Below are positions 1 to 6,284 of a stretch of DNA of 9,782 nt, one piece after another. The notes beneath the pieces are model-generated. The model searched no databases and had not been told where the DNA came from. It worked only from the letters and a program-made list of their open reading frames with translations. Within the stretch, counting starts at the first letter, position 1. Each line of letters starts with the position of its first letter. The DNA lies in contig JANXXW010000435.1 in assembly GCA_025350425.1 (NCBI GenBank), forward strand, positions 1 to 9,782, given 5' to 3'. This DNA comes from Rhodospirillales bacterium. GTDB taxonomy: Bacteria > Pseudomonadota > Alphaproteobacteria > Acetobacterales > Acetobacteraceae. The translations under genes and the position numbers were made by a program.

Positions 1-1965
1 CTCGTCCTCAACCACGACAAACGGCTCGCCGGCACTTGGCACGCCGCCAAGCCCAAGCACTTCGGCTGGCATGGACGGCCCAGCGCTCTTCATAGGACGG
101 CCGCGATCGTCGAGCATGGCGCGCACCCGGCCCCATTCGGCGCCGGCCACAATAATGTCTCCCTGCTTCAGCGTGCCTTTCTGGACCAGCACGGTGGCCA
201 CTGGCCCACGGCCACGATCCAACCGGCTTTCCAGCACCGAACCTTCGGCCACACGATCGGGATTAGCCCGCAGTTCCAGCACCTCGGCCTGCAGAAGGAT
301 GGCCTCCTCCAGCCGGTCGAGACCGGTCTTCTTCGTGGCCGAAACCTCCACGTCCTGCGTATCGCCGCCCATTTCCTCGACCACGATGTCGTGGCTGAGC
401 AATTCCTGACGCACCCGGCCAGGATTGGCGTCTTGCTTATCCATCTTGTTGATCGCCACGATGATCGGCGCGCCGGCAGCCTTGGCGTGCTTAATCGCCT
501 CGATCGTCTGCGGCATGACACCATCGTCGGAAGCCACCACCAGAACCACGATATCGGTCACACCCGCCCCGCGCGAACGCATGGCGGTGAATGCCTCGTG
601 GCCGGGTGTGTCGATAAAGGTGATCTTCTGCTTGGAAGGCAGCGTCACCTGATAGGCGCCGATATGCTGCGTGATGCCGCCGGCTTCACCGGCGGCGACA
701 TCGGTTGCCCGCAGCGAATCCAGCAGGCTGGTCTTGCCATGATCGACATGGCCCATAATCGTGACTACTGGCGGCCGGATGATGAGGTCCGCGTCGATGT
801 CGGTGGCACCTTCCAGACCGAACTCGACGGCGTCCTCAGATACGCGCTTCACACGATGGCCGAACTCCTGGACCACCAGTTCCGCGGTGTCAGCATCCAG
901 GCTCTGGGTGATGGTCGCCATCACACCCATCTTCATCAATGCCTTGATGACATCAGGCGTGCGCGCGGCCATGCGGGCGGCGAGTTCCTGGACCGTGATC
1001 GTGTCGGGCAGGATGACTTCGCGCGTTACCTTCATCTGGTCTGAGCGAAGCATCTCCAGCTCTTGCTGCCGGCGATCGCGTTCACGTTGGCGGCGAACCG
1101 AAGCAAGACTGCGAACCCTGTCGTCCTCACCCTCGATCGCGGCCTGCACGTCAATACGCCCGGGACGCCGACGATCATCGGCAACCTTCTTGGGCGCAGC
1201 AACCTGGGACTTGCGCGGCGGCAAGGCGGGACCGCCGCCGGGGCGCCGGATTGGACGCACGTCGTCGTCGTCCTCGCCCGCGCGCTTGGCGGTAAGACGC
1301 AATGTTTCCGGTGCTGGGGCTGCAGCCGGCGGTGCCGCTGCGGGGCGAACCGCACGACGCGGTTCCTCACGGCTTGATGGCACGGCAGCAGCCTGAGCTG
1401 TCACGGCCGCATCCTGCGCCTGACGGGTCTCGGCCTCAGCGCGAACCTTGGCCTCTTCCTCGGCGGTTTTGCGCGCCTCTTCCTCGGCTACCTTGCGGGC
1501 TTCCTCGTCGCGACGACGAGCTTCCTCGGCAGCGGAGAGGATCGAGATCTTCTCCCGCTCCCGGCGCTCTTCCTGTTCGCGGCGCTCAATCTCGCGCTGC
1601 GCGTTCACAATCTGCTGCTCGGCCAGCACGCGCTGGCGCACGGCGAGTTCGGTCGCGGTAAGCGCACGCCCACCTGGCCTGCTCATGCCGCCAGGCGCGC
1701 GGCCCACTACGGGCACTGCCGGCGTGCTGCCGGTCAGGCCGGGAGCGTTGCTCGCCGGCATGGCGCCGGGCTGGGGCGTTCCCGGGCGTCCGGGTCCGGG
1801 CGCACGCGTCTTGCGCACCTCGACCTGAACCACTTTGGAGCGGCCATGGCTGAAACTCTGTCGAACGGACCCGGCGTCCACGGTACGGCCGAGCTCCAGT
1901 CGGCCAACCGGCCGAATGGAGAGCCGGGCCTTGCCCGCATCCTGATCGTTGCCGCCTTCACTCAT
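1..1965 (-). CDS. infB: Translation initiation factor IF-2 (partial, 3' end outside window)
   Basis: GTPase that brings initiator fMet-tRNA to the 30S subunit and promotes subunit joining. From ATG 1965 the frame stays open for 655 codons to the left edge. Domains in order: IF2-associated N-terminal segment (about residues 13-52, with RLSIRPVGRLELGRTVDAGS); Pro/Gly-rich linker; a long Glu/Arg/Ala-rich probable helix (about 95-170); a second disordered stretch; IF2_N domain (about 312-370, REVILPDTITVQELA); GTPase domain with G1 GHVDHGKT (405-412), GGITQHIG, G3 DTPGH (452-456), G4 NKMD (506-509) and G5 SATK (542-545); and the start of beta-barrel domain II (RGRGPVATVLV). The missing part should be domains III and IV. 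The start overlaps the end of the ylxR-like gene by 8 bp, with AGGA about 11 nt upstream, which suggests coupled translation as last visible gene of the nusA operon. Confidence 0.98.
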   Translation of the reverse strand, partial: MSEGGNDQDAGKARLSIRPVGRLELGRTVDAGSVRQSFSHGRSKVVQVEVRKTRAPGPGRPGTPQPGAMPASNAPGLTGSTPAVPVVGRAPGGMSRPGGRALTATELAVRQRVLAEQQIVNAQREIERREQEERREREKISILSAAEEARRRDEEARKVAEEEARKTAEEEAKVRAEAETRQAQDAAVTAQAAAVPSSREEPRRAVRPAAAPPAAAPAPETLRLTAKRAGEDDDDVRPIRRPGGGPALPPRKSQVAAPKKVADDRRRPGRIDVQAAIEGEDDRVRSLASVRRQRERDRRQQELEMLRSDQMKVTREVILPDTITVQELAARMAARTPDVIKALMKMGVMATITQSLDADTAELVVQEFGHRVKRVSEDAVEFGLEGATDIDADLIIRPPVVTIMGHVDHGKTSLLDSLRATDVAAGEAGGITQHIGAYQVTLPSKQKITFIDTPGHEAFTAMRSRGAGVTDIVVLVVASDDGVMPQTIEAIKHAKAAGAPIIVAINKMDKQDANPGRVRQELLSHDIVVEEMGGDTQDVEVSATKKTGLDRLEEAILLQAEVLELRANPDRVAEGSVLESRLDRGRGPVATVLVQKGTLKQGDIIVAGAEWGRVRAMLDDRGRPMKSAGPSMPAEVLGLGGVPSAGEPFVVVEDE

Positions 1966-2701
1966 CTATGTCTGCGTCCTGCTCGTTCGTGCCACCCGGC
2001 AGCGCCGGGCGTTTGGTCCGGCCCGCGACTTTGCCGCTGGCCTTCTCGATTTCGGCCGATATTCCGGCCAGACGTTCCGCCTCAACTCGTAACATGTCGG
2101 CCAATCGACCGGCCGCCACGACCACATGAACCGCGTGATCCCGTCCGAACACCGCACCCAATATGGCGGCGTCCAACGGCGCGATCACGGCCACTTTATC
2201 CCGCCAACCGGCCAGGAAACGCGACCGCTCGTCCGGGCTGCCGTCGCTGGCTTGCACCACCAGTCCAACTCGTCCCGCCACAAGCCACTCGCGCGCCTTG
2301 CCAAATCCCGCAACAGCCTGTCCGGCGCGCCGGGCGAGGCCGAGATAGTCGCCGATCCGTCGCGCCAATGACGCCTTCAGGTCGGAGGTGAGATCGGGGG
2401 GCACCAGCACCTGACCACGGGCCGCTTTCGCGAATACGCCCTTGGTGCGAGCGATTTCTAGCACATCTGTCCGCGCACTCAACCAGATTCCCCGTCCGGG
2501 CAGCCTTGCGGCCAGGTCGGGGACAATCCGCCGCTCCGGCCCGACAACGAAGCGAATCATACGCTCCTTGGCCAGCCGCTCCCGGGTTACGGCACAGCGC
2601 CGCAACGGACCAGTCTCAGCCTCATCCGTTTCAGCCTCGTCCGGTTCCGGGGTTGCGAGCGCTTCAGGCGTGACCAGCCTCCCCGGCTGCCGGAGCTGCA
2701 C
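1958..2701 (-). CDS. YlxR/DUF448 plus L7Ae-like RNA-binding protein
   Basis: Two-domain nucleic-acid-binding protein of the nusA-infB interval, 247 aa from the longest start. Residues about 30-105 are a YlxR (DUF448) domain, with LRRCAVTRERL, then RMIRFVVGPE and the PGRGIWLSA loop typical of that family. The second half (about 115-200; DYLGLARRAGQAVAGFGKA, then GLVVQASDGS) looks like an L7Ae/L30e fold, a fusion common in alphaproteobacteria. The molecular role is not settled; RNA or nucleoid binding is family inference. The start is uncertain. GTG 2701 overlaps nusA by 38 bp with a GAGGA only 2 nt upstream. No ATG lies between it and the conserved domain, and the acidic tract before LRRC (DEAETDEAET) may not all be translated. 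The stop overlaps infB. Confidence 0.9.
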   Translation of the reverse strand: MQLRQPGRLVTPEALATPEPDEAETDEAETGPLRRCAVTRERLAKERMIRFVVGPERRIVPDLAARLPGRGIWLSARTDVLEIARTKGVFAKAARGQVLVPPDLTSDLKASLARRIGDYLGLARRAGQAVAGFGKAREWLVAGRVGLVVQASDGSPDERSRFLAGWRDKVAVIAPLDAAILGAVFGRDHAVHVVVAAGRLADMLRVEAERLAGISAEIEKASGKVAGRTKRPALPGGTNEQDADIDE

Positions 2702-4199
2702 CGTCCTCGAACCAGTGCGCGCGCGCCGCCATGATGATCTCGTTGGCGAGCGCCTCGTCGAGGTTTGCCTCGCCGACGATCTCCACCAATTCGTCGCCAG
2801 CGAGATCGGCGAGGTCGTCCAGCGACTTCACCCCCTTCTCGCCCAACGCCACCAGCATCGATGGCGTAAACGCCTCGAAACTCGCCACTTCGTCGCTCAC
2901 GCCCAGTTCAATACGCTTATCATTCATCTCGCCGTCTCGCTTCATCAAGAATGCCTCACCACGCCGCACCAGTTCTTCGGCGATCGTGTCATCAAAACCT
3001 TCGATCGAGGCCAACTCGTCCAGCGACGTGAAGGCCAGTTCTTCGATCGTATTGAACCCTTCCTGCACCAACAGTCCAGCGATCACATCGTCCACGTCCA
3101 ACGCCTCGACGAACAGCCCGGTGCGGCGGCGGAATTCCTCCTGCCGACGCTCGCTTTCCTCCGCCTCAGTCAGAATGTCGATGTCCCAGCGGGTCAGTTG
3201 GCTGGCGAGTCGCACGTTCTGGCCGCGGCGTCCGATAGCCAGGGAAAGCTGGTCGTCGGGCACCACCACCTCGACGCGTCCGGCCTCCTCGTCCATCACC
3301 ACCTTGGTCACCTCAGCCGGCGCCAACGCGTTCACCACGAAGGTCGCGGCCTGTGGGCTCCAGGGAATAATGTCGATCTTCTCGCCCTGCAGCTCCTGCA
3401 CCACGGCCTGCACGCGTGAGCCGCGCATACCGACGCAAGCGCCCACCGGGTCGATCGAGGCGTCACGGCTGATGACCGCCATCTTGGCGCGACTGCCGGG
3501 ATCACGCGCCACTGCCTTGATCTCGATAATGCCGTCGTAGATTTCCGGCACTTCCTGCGCGAAAAGCTTGGCAAGGAACCCCGGATGCGTGCGGGACAGG
3601 AACACCTGCGGCCCACGCGGTTCCTCGCGCACGTCGTAGATGTAGGCCCTCACGCGGTCGCCATTGCGGAAGCTTTCGCGCGGGATGAGTTCATCCCGGC
3701 GCAGCAACGCCTCTGCGCGGCCGACCTCGACCATGAGGTTGCCGTACTCGGTGCGTTTGACCACGCCGTTGATGATCTCGCCGACGCGATCCTTAAACTC
3801 GTCGAATTGCTTCTTGCGCTCATACTCGCGCACACGCTGCACGATCACCTGCTTGGCGGTTTGTGCCGCGATGCGCCCGAAATCGATTGGCGGCAGCGGA
3901 TCGACGATATGGCCGCCAAGAACGATGTCCGGCTTGAACTTCCTGGCGATATGAACGGGGATCTGCGTCTCTTCGTTCTCGACCACTTCCACCGCCTCGG
4001 TCCAGCGCGACAACCGCACGTCGCCGGTCTTGCGGTCGATCGTGGCGCGAATGTCCTTCTCGCTGCCATACTTGGCGCGGCCCGCCTTCTGGATGGCCTG
4101 CTCCATCGCCTCGAGGATTTCCTCGCGATCGATTGACTTCTCCCGCGCGACGGCTTCGGCGACCAGGAGCAGTTCGGGACGGGCGATAGCGGTTTCCAT
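2664..4199 (-). CDS. nusA: Transcription termination/antitermination protein NusA
   Basis: RNA polymerase elongation factor acting in pausing, intrinsic termination and antitermination; 511 aa. Domains: NusA_N (about 1-125, METAIARPELLLVAEAVA); S1 domain (about 130-200, GEIINGVVKRTEYGNLMVEV); KH1 (about 232-300, with DPVGACVGMRGSRVQ from Asp250); KH2 (about 310-350, DDQLSLAIGRRGQNVRLASQ from Asp315); then two C-terminal helix-hairpin-helix acidic repeats (about 365-420 and 450-505), as in the long proteobacterial form. A TTG at 4214 gives a five-residue longer frame, but ATG 4199 is preferred: GAGAGGA at 4206-4212 lies 6 nt upstream, and METAIARPELL is the usual N-terminus. The ribosome site overlaps the rimP stop codon, so the two genes are probably coupled. 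Its own leader contains a terminator-like hairpin, the kind of signal NusA acts on. Confidence 0.98.
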   Translation of the reverse strand: METAIARPELLLVAEAVAREKSIDREEILEAMEQAIQKAGRAKYGSEKDIRATIDRKTGDVRLSRWTEAVEVVENEETQIPVHIARKFKPDIVLGGHIVDPLPPIDFGRIAAQTAKQVIVQRVREYERKKQFDEFKDRVGEIINGVVKRTEYGNLMVEVGRAEALLRRDELIPRESFRNGDRVRAYIYDVREEPRGPQVFLSRTHPGFLAKLFAQEVPEIYDGIIEIKAVARDPGSRAKMAVISRDASIDPVGACVGMRGSRVQAVVQELQGEKIDIIPWSPQAATFVVNALAPAEVTKVVMDEEAGRVEVVVPDDQLSLAIGRRGQNVRLASQLTRWDIDILTEAEESERRQEEFRRRTGLFVEALDVDDVIAGLLVQEGFNTIEELAFTSLDELASIEGFDDTIAEELVRRGEAFLMKRDGEMNDKRIELGVSDEVASFEAFTPSMLVALGEKGVKSLDDLADLAGDELVEIVGEANLDEALANEIIMAARAHWFEDGAAPAAGEAGHA

Positions 4200-4205
4200 A
4201 ACGGG

Positions 4206-4212
4206 TCCTCTC
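4206..4212 (-). promoter_or_regulatory. Ribosome binding site deciding the nusA start
   Basis: On the minus strand GAGAGGA lies 6 nt before ATG 4199 and overlaps the rimP TGA. This supports the ATG over the upstream in-frame TTG at 4214. Confidence 0.8.
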
Positions 4213-4738
4213 AATTGGCCAAGTCGGGTGGTTCAGGCGAAGTCGCGGCGATCAGCGCGTCGGTCATTACCAGCTTGGCCCGCCGCAGATCGGCAAGCGG
4301 CACGGCAATTTCCATGCCATCGTCAAGACGAATTTTAGCGCTGGTCTCGTCCGCGCCAAGAATGATGCCGGTGAAGCGGCGGCGACCCTCGAACGGCACG
4401 GCCATCTCGACGCGCGCCATGTGCCCCACAAAGCGGTTCCAGTATTTACGCCGGGTCAACGGCCGGTCGATCCCGGCAGAACTGATCTCGAGCGTCCAGG
4501 CCCCGGGCAGAGGGTCGGCCACGTCGATCACGGCGCCGAGTGCATGGGTAATGGCTTCGCAGTCGGTCACATTGATCTGTGCGCCATCGGCCCGGTCGGC
4601 CATGATCTGCACGGTTGGTCGTTCCCGCCCGAGCACCGCGACGCGCACAAGCTCGTAGCCCATGTCAATGAGCGTGGGCCCTACGATCCCGGCAATGCGG
4701 CCTTCGAGGCCTTCGTGGTTTAGAAGCTGATCGTCCAA
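4211..4738 (-). CDS. rimP: Ribosome maturation factor RimP
   Basis: Binds the 30S subunit and assists its late assembly. The family pattern is clear: HEGLEGRIAGIVGPTL and MGYELVRVAV at the start of the N-terminal domain, PTVQIMADR, the junction LPGAWTLEISSAGIDRPLTR, and a C-terminal SH3-like beta domain (RRRFTGIILGADE through VPLADLRRAKLV). The start is unclear because no ATG is in frame. Candidates are TTG 4777, GTG 4765, TTG 4741 and TTG 4738, with an in-frame stop at 4790-4792. I chose TTG 4738 (175 aa) because RimP proteins usually have only about 5-12 residues before GLE, and because the two upstream starts would place a strong terminator hairpin inside the gene. None has a well-spaced ribosome site. 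First gene of the rimP-nusA-ylxR-infB operon. Confidence 0.93.
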   Translation of the reverse strand: MDDQLLNHEGLEGRIAGIVGPTLIDMGYELVRVAVLGRERPTVQIMADRADGAQINVTDCEAITHALGAVIDVADPLPGAWTLEISSAGIDRPLTRRKYWNRFVGHMARVEMAVPFEGRRRFTGIILGADETSAKIRLDDGMEIAVPLADLRRAKLVMTDALIAATSPEPPDLAN

Positions 4739-4739
4739 C

Positions 4740-4766
4740 AAAAAAAGGCGGCCGGTAAGGGCCACC
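4740..4766 (-). terminator. Intrinsic terminator / possible attenuator in the rimP leader
   Basis: On the minus strand, a 7-bp GC-rich stem (arms 4766-4760 and 4753-4747, one G-T pair) closes a 6-nt loop (4759-4754) and is followed directly by seven U residues (4746-4740). The U tract exists only in the minus-strand direction. It lies immediately before or at the rimP start. It may attenuate the operon or terminate transcripts arriving from trmB and the antisense side of vapBC. Confidence 0.75.
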
Positions 4767-4785
4767 CTCCACTTCAACGGAGAAT
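4764..4785 (-). promoter_or_regulatory. Possible anti-terminator hairpin in the rimP leader
   Basis: Minus-strand AUUCUCC (4785-4779) can pair with GGAGGGU (4770-4764), 7 pairs including two G-U, around an 8-nt loop. Its 3' arm takes the first three bases (4766-4764) of the terminator stem, so full versions of the two hairpins exclude each other. The pairing is visible; any regulatory role is inference. Confidence 0.3.
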
Positions 4786-4796
4786 GAATTTACCTG

Positions 4797-4825
4797 TATC
4801 TACTCCGGACCCGGGCGGGTTGCAA
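4797..4825 (-). promoter_or_regulatory. Candidate promoter for the rimP-nusA-infB operon
   Basis: Minus-strand TTGCAA (4825-4820) and TAGATA (4802-4797) are separated by exactly 17 bp. Both boxes are imperfect matches to the housekeeping consensus. Transcription would begin near 4790, giving a leader of about 24 nt before the terminator hairpin. No better promoter was seen between vapB and rimP. Confidence 0.35.
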
Positions 4826-4883
4826 GATAACGCCCAACGTGATGTCGGCCAGACCCATTTGGTGTTGAAACCTGCATATCGTG

Positions 4884-4907
4884 CGGCCTATGTCTCGGCC
4901 TATGCCA
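4884..4907 (+). repeat. Short tandem repeat duplicating the vapB start codon
   Basis: CGGCCTATG occurs at 4884-4892 and again at 4896-4904, a 12-bp period. Both copies contain an in-frame ATG that could start vapB, producing the N-terminal pattern MSRPMP. Confidence 0.6.
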
Positions 4908-5159
4908 GATGGTCCCAAACCCCCAGATGTCCGTGAAGTTCGTCTGTTTCGCAATGGACGGAACCAAGCTGTGCGCATTCCCGTCGAGTTCGAAATGCCG
5001 GGGAAATCGGCCTTCATCCATCGTGAGGGAGACCGTTTGGTGATCGAACCAAACCGGAGAAGGGGGCTTCTTGCCCTGCTTGCGACGTGGGAGCCGATGG
5101 ACGAGGATTTTCCTGACTTTGATGCGGGATTGCTGCCACCAGGCGATGCCGATCTTTAA
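4890..5159 (+). CDS. vapB: VapB-type antitoxin (AbrB/SpoVT fold)
   Basis: Antitoxin expected to bind and neutralise the adjacent VapC and to repress its own promoter through an N-terminal swapped-hairpin AbrB-like domain. The recognisable core is VREVRLFRNGRNQAVRIP followed by EFEMPGKSAFIHREGDRLVIEP. The C-terminal part, LLALLATWEPMDEDFPD then GLLP, matches the toxin-binding tail of this VapB subgroup. Length is 89 aa from ATG 4890 or 85 aa from ATG 4902. A GTG at 4881 is also in frame, and no start has a good ribosome site. The stop shares one base with the vapC start (TAATG), the usual coupled arrangement. It is transcribed against its minus-strand neighbours and looks like an insertion into the trmB-rimP interval. 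Confidence 0.92.
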   Translation: MSRPMPDGPKPPDVREVRLFRNGRNQAVRIPVEFEMPGKSAFIHREGDRLVIEPNRRRGLLALLATWEPMDEDFPDFDAGLLPPGDADL

Positions 5160-5563
5160 TGGCTCACCGGACAATGCTGCACACCGACATCGTTTCCGAC
5201 CTCATGAAGAACCCGGGTGGAAAAGCCGCGACCCGACTTGCCGCCGAAGGTGAAGGCAGCGTCTGCATCAGCATCATCTCAGCTGCGGAGTTGCGCTTTG
5301 GCGCCGCGAAGAACAGATCAAGCAAGCTCCTGTCTCGCGTCGAAGCGATCCTGGCCGAATTCGATGTATTGCCGCTCGATGAGCCCGCCGACGCGCGATA
5401 CTCTATCCTGCGCATGGAACTGGAACTTGCGGGCAACACAATCACCCCGCACGACCTGCTGATCGCCGCGCATGCTCTCGCGGTGGACGTGACACTCGCA
5501 ACAACCAACGTCTCGCAGTTCAGCCGCGTGTCGGGTCTTCGGGTTGAGAATTGGTTAGCGTAA
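5159..5563 (+). CDS. vapC: VapC-type PIN-domain toxin with altered catalytic residues
   Basis: PIN-domain ribonuclease toxin, 134 aa, paired with VapB; characterised VapC proteins cut specific RNAs such as initiator tRNA. The fold signature is complete along its length: LHTDIVSDL (7-15), SIISAAELRFGA with Glu44, PHDLLIAAHALA with Asp99, TLATTNVSQFSRV (112-124) and the terminal GLRVENWL. The motif normally reading LDTN reads LHTD, so the first metal-binding Asp is His8, with Asp10 two residues later. At the fourth site, where TDN or TNN is usual, it reads TTN (Thr116). Glu44 and Asp99 remain. The toxin may therefore be weakened or inactive (inference). ATG 5159 is preferred because of the TAATG overlap; ATG 5174 is an alternative. 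The stop is 28 bp from the converging trmB stop. Confidence 0.92.
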   Translation: MAHRTMLHTDIVSDLMKNPGGKAATRLAAEGEGSVCISIISAAELRFGAAKNRSSKLLSRVEAILAEFDVLPLDEPADARYSILRMELELAGNTITPHDLLIAAHALAVDVTLATTNVSQFSRVSGLRVENWLA

Positions 5564-5578
5564 GTTTGTTTTGTCAAG

Positions 5579-5588
5579 CCGCGCGCGG
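5579..5588. repeat. 10-bp perfect palindrome between vapC and trmB
   Basis: CCGCGCGCGG is self-complementary with no loop. It sits in the 28-bp gap between two converging genes. No U tract follows on either strand, so it does not read as a terminator. It may be chance in GC-rich DNA. Confidence 0.35.
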
Positions 5589-5591
5589 TCG

Positions 5592-6284
5592 CTACTTGTC
5601 GCGCTTCCGTTCCAGGCTCCAATACATCGGCGTTCGACCGGCCCGGATCGCCTTTGCTTCATACCGGGTTTGCGGCCACCCCGGCGGCCGTATGCAGTCT
5701 GGGTCAGGCACATCGAACAAATTTTGCTGGGCGAGTACGCGCCCCACCCAGTCCTGGTAAGTCGGGTCGTCGCTCGCGATCCGCCACTCCGCGCCCGCGC
5801 GCAGCACCCGCGCGACCTCGGGCAAAAGCGTCGGATGCACGAAACGGCGCTTTTCGTGGCGTAATTTCGGCCATGGGTCGGGGAACATAAGGAACAGCCG
5901 ATCCACGCAGCCATCGGGCAACTGCCGCATCAGCGTGCGGGCGTCGTCGTCCCACAAACGGAGATTGGCCGGCAATGCCGCCGTCGCCGGATCGCCCTCC
6001 GGCACCAAGTGCGACAACATCGAGCAGATGCCGTTCTCAAACACCTCGCACGCGATCAGCGTGATATCGGGATTGGCCGCCACCAGGGCGACCGCATGCT
6101 CGCCGCCGCCGAAGCCGATCTCCAGCCACAGGGGCTGCGGCGGCGAAGCTATCTCCGATGTATCAAGTCGTAATCGCGGCAGTGTGCCCACGAGCAAGGC
6201 AGCCTGTCGGGGTCGCAATGTGTGACCCCGGCTGCGCCCATACAGCCGGTCTGGCGGCGGCTTCAGCCGCCGTTGTTCCGTCAG
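5592..6284 (-). CDS. trmB: tRNA (guanine-N7-)-methyltransferase TrmB
   Basis: SAM-dependent enzyme making m7G46 in the tRNA variable loop. Numbered from CTG 6284 (230 aa): N-terminal LYGRSRGHTLRPRQ (14-27); SAM-binding motif LEIGFGGGEH (54-63); acidic DDDAR (112-116); the family hallmark PDPWPK (135-140) then RHEKRR (142-147); ASDDPTYQDWV; and the C-terminal RYEAKAIRAGRTPMYWSLERK. All key motifs are intact. No ATG, GTG or TTG lies between the metK stop and the conserved LYGR motif. CTG at 6284-6282 overlaps the metK TGA as CTGA, exactly where ATGA coupling would be. The alternative is GTG 6332, which overlaps metK by 52 bp and gives 246 aa. It is cotranscribed with metK, which supplies its cofactor. 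Confidence 0.95.
   Translation of the reverse strand: MTEQRRLKPPPDRLYGRSRGHTLRPRQAALLVGTLPRLRLDTSEIASPPQPLWLEIGFGGGEHAVALVAANPDITLIACEVFENGICSMLSHLVPEGDPATAALPANLRLWDDDARTLMRQLPDGCVDRLFLMFPDPWPKLRHEKRRFVHPTLLPEVARVLRAGAEWRIASDDPTYQDWVGRVLAQQNLFDVPDPDCIRPPGWPQTRYEAKAIRAGRTPMYWSLERKRDK
6255..6272 (-). other. GC hairpin just inside trmB
   Basis: Perfect 7-bp inverted repeat (6255-6261 and 6266-6272) with a 4-nt loop (TGAA on the minus strand). It begins 9 nt after the proposed CTG start of trmB. No U tract follows, so it is not an intrinsic terminator. It encodes part of RRLKPPP and could be only a coding by-product. Confidence 0.45.

Noticed and set aside
391..1044. 217-aa plus-strand open frame inside infB
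   Set aside because: It is antisense to a fully conserved infB. The translation resembles no family, and long antisense frames are expected in high-GC coding DNA.
2442..3419. 325-aa plus-strand open frame opposite nusA and the ylxR-like gene
   Set aside because: Shadow of nusA codon usage. The sense strand has uninterrupted NusA domains, and this frame shows no recognisable motif or ribosome site.
4211..4777. RimP starting at TTG 4777 (188 aa)
   Set aside because: This start is possible but less likely: it would put the terminator hairpin inside the coding region and give a longer N-terminus than usual, with no ribosome site. It is kept as an alternative in the rimP entry.
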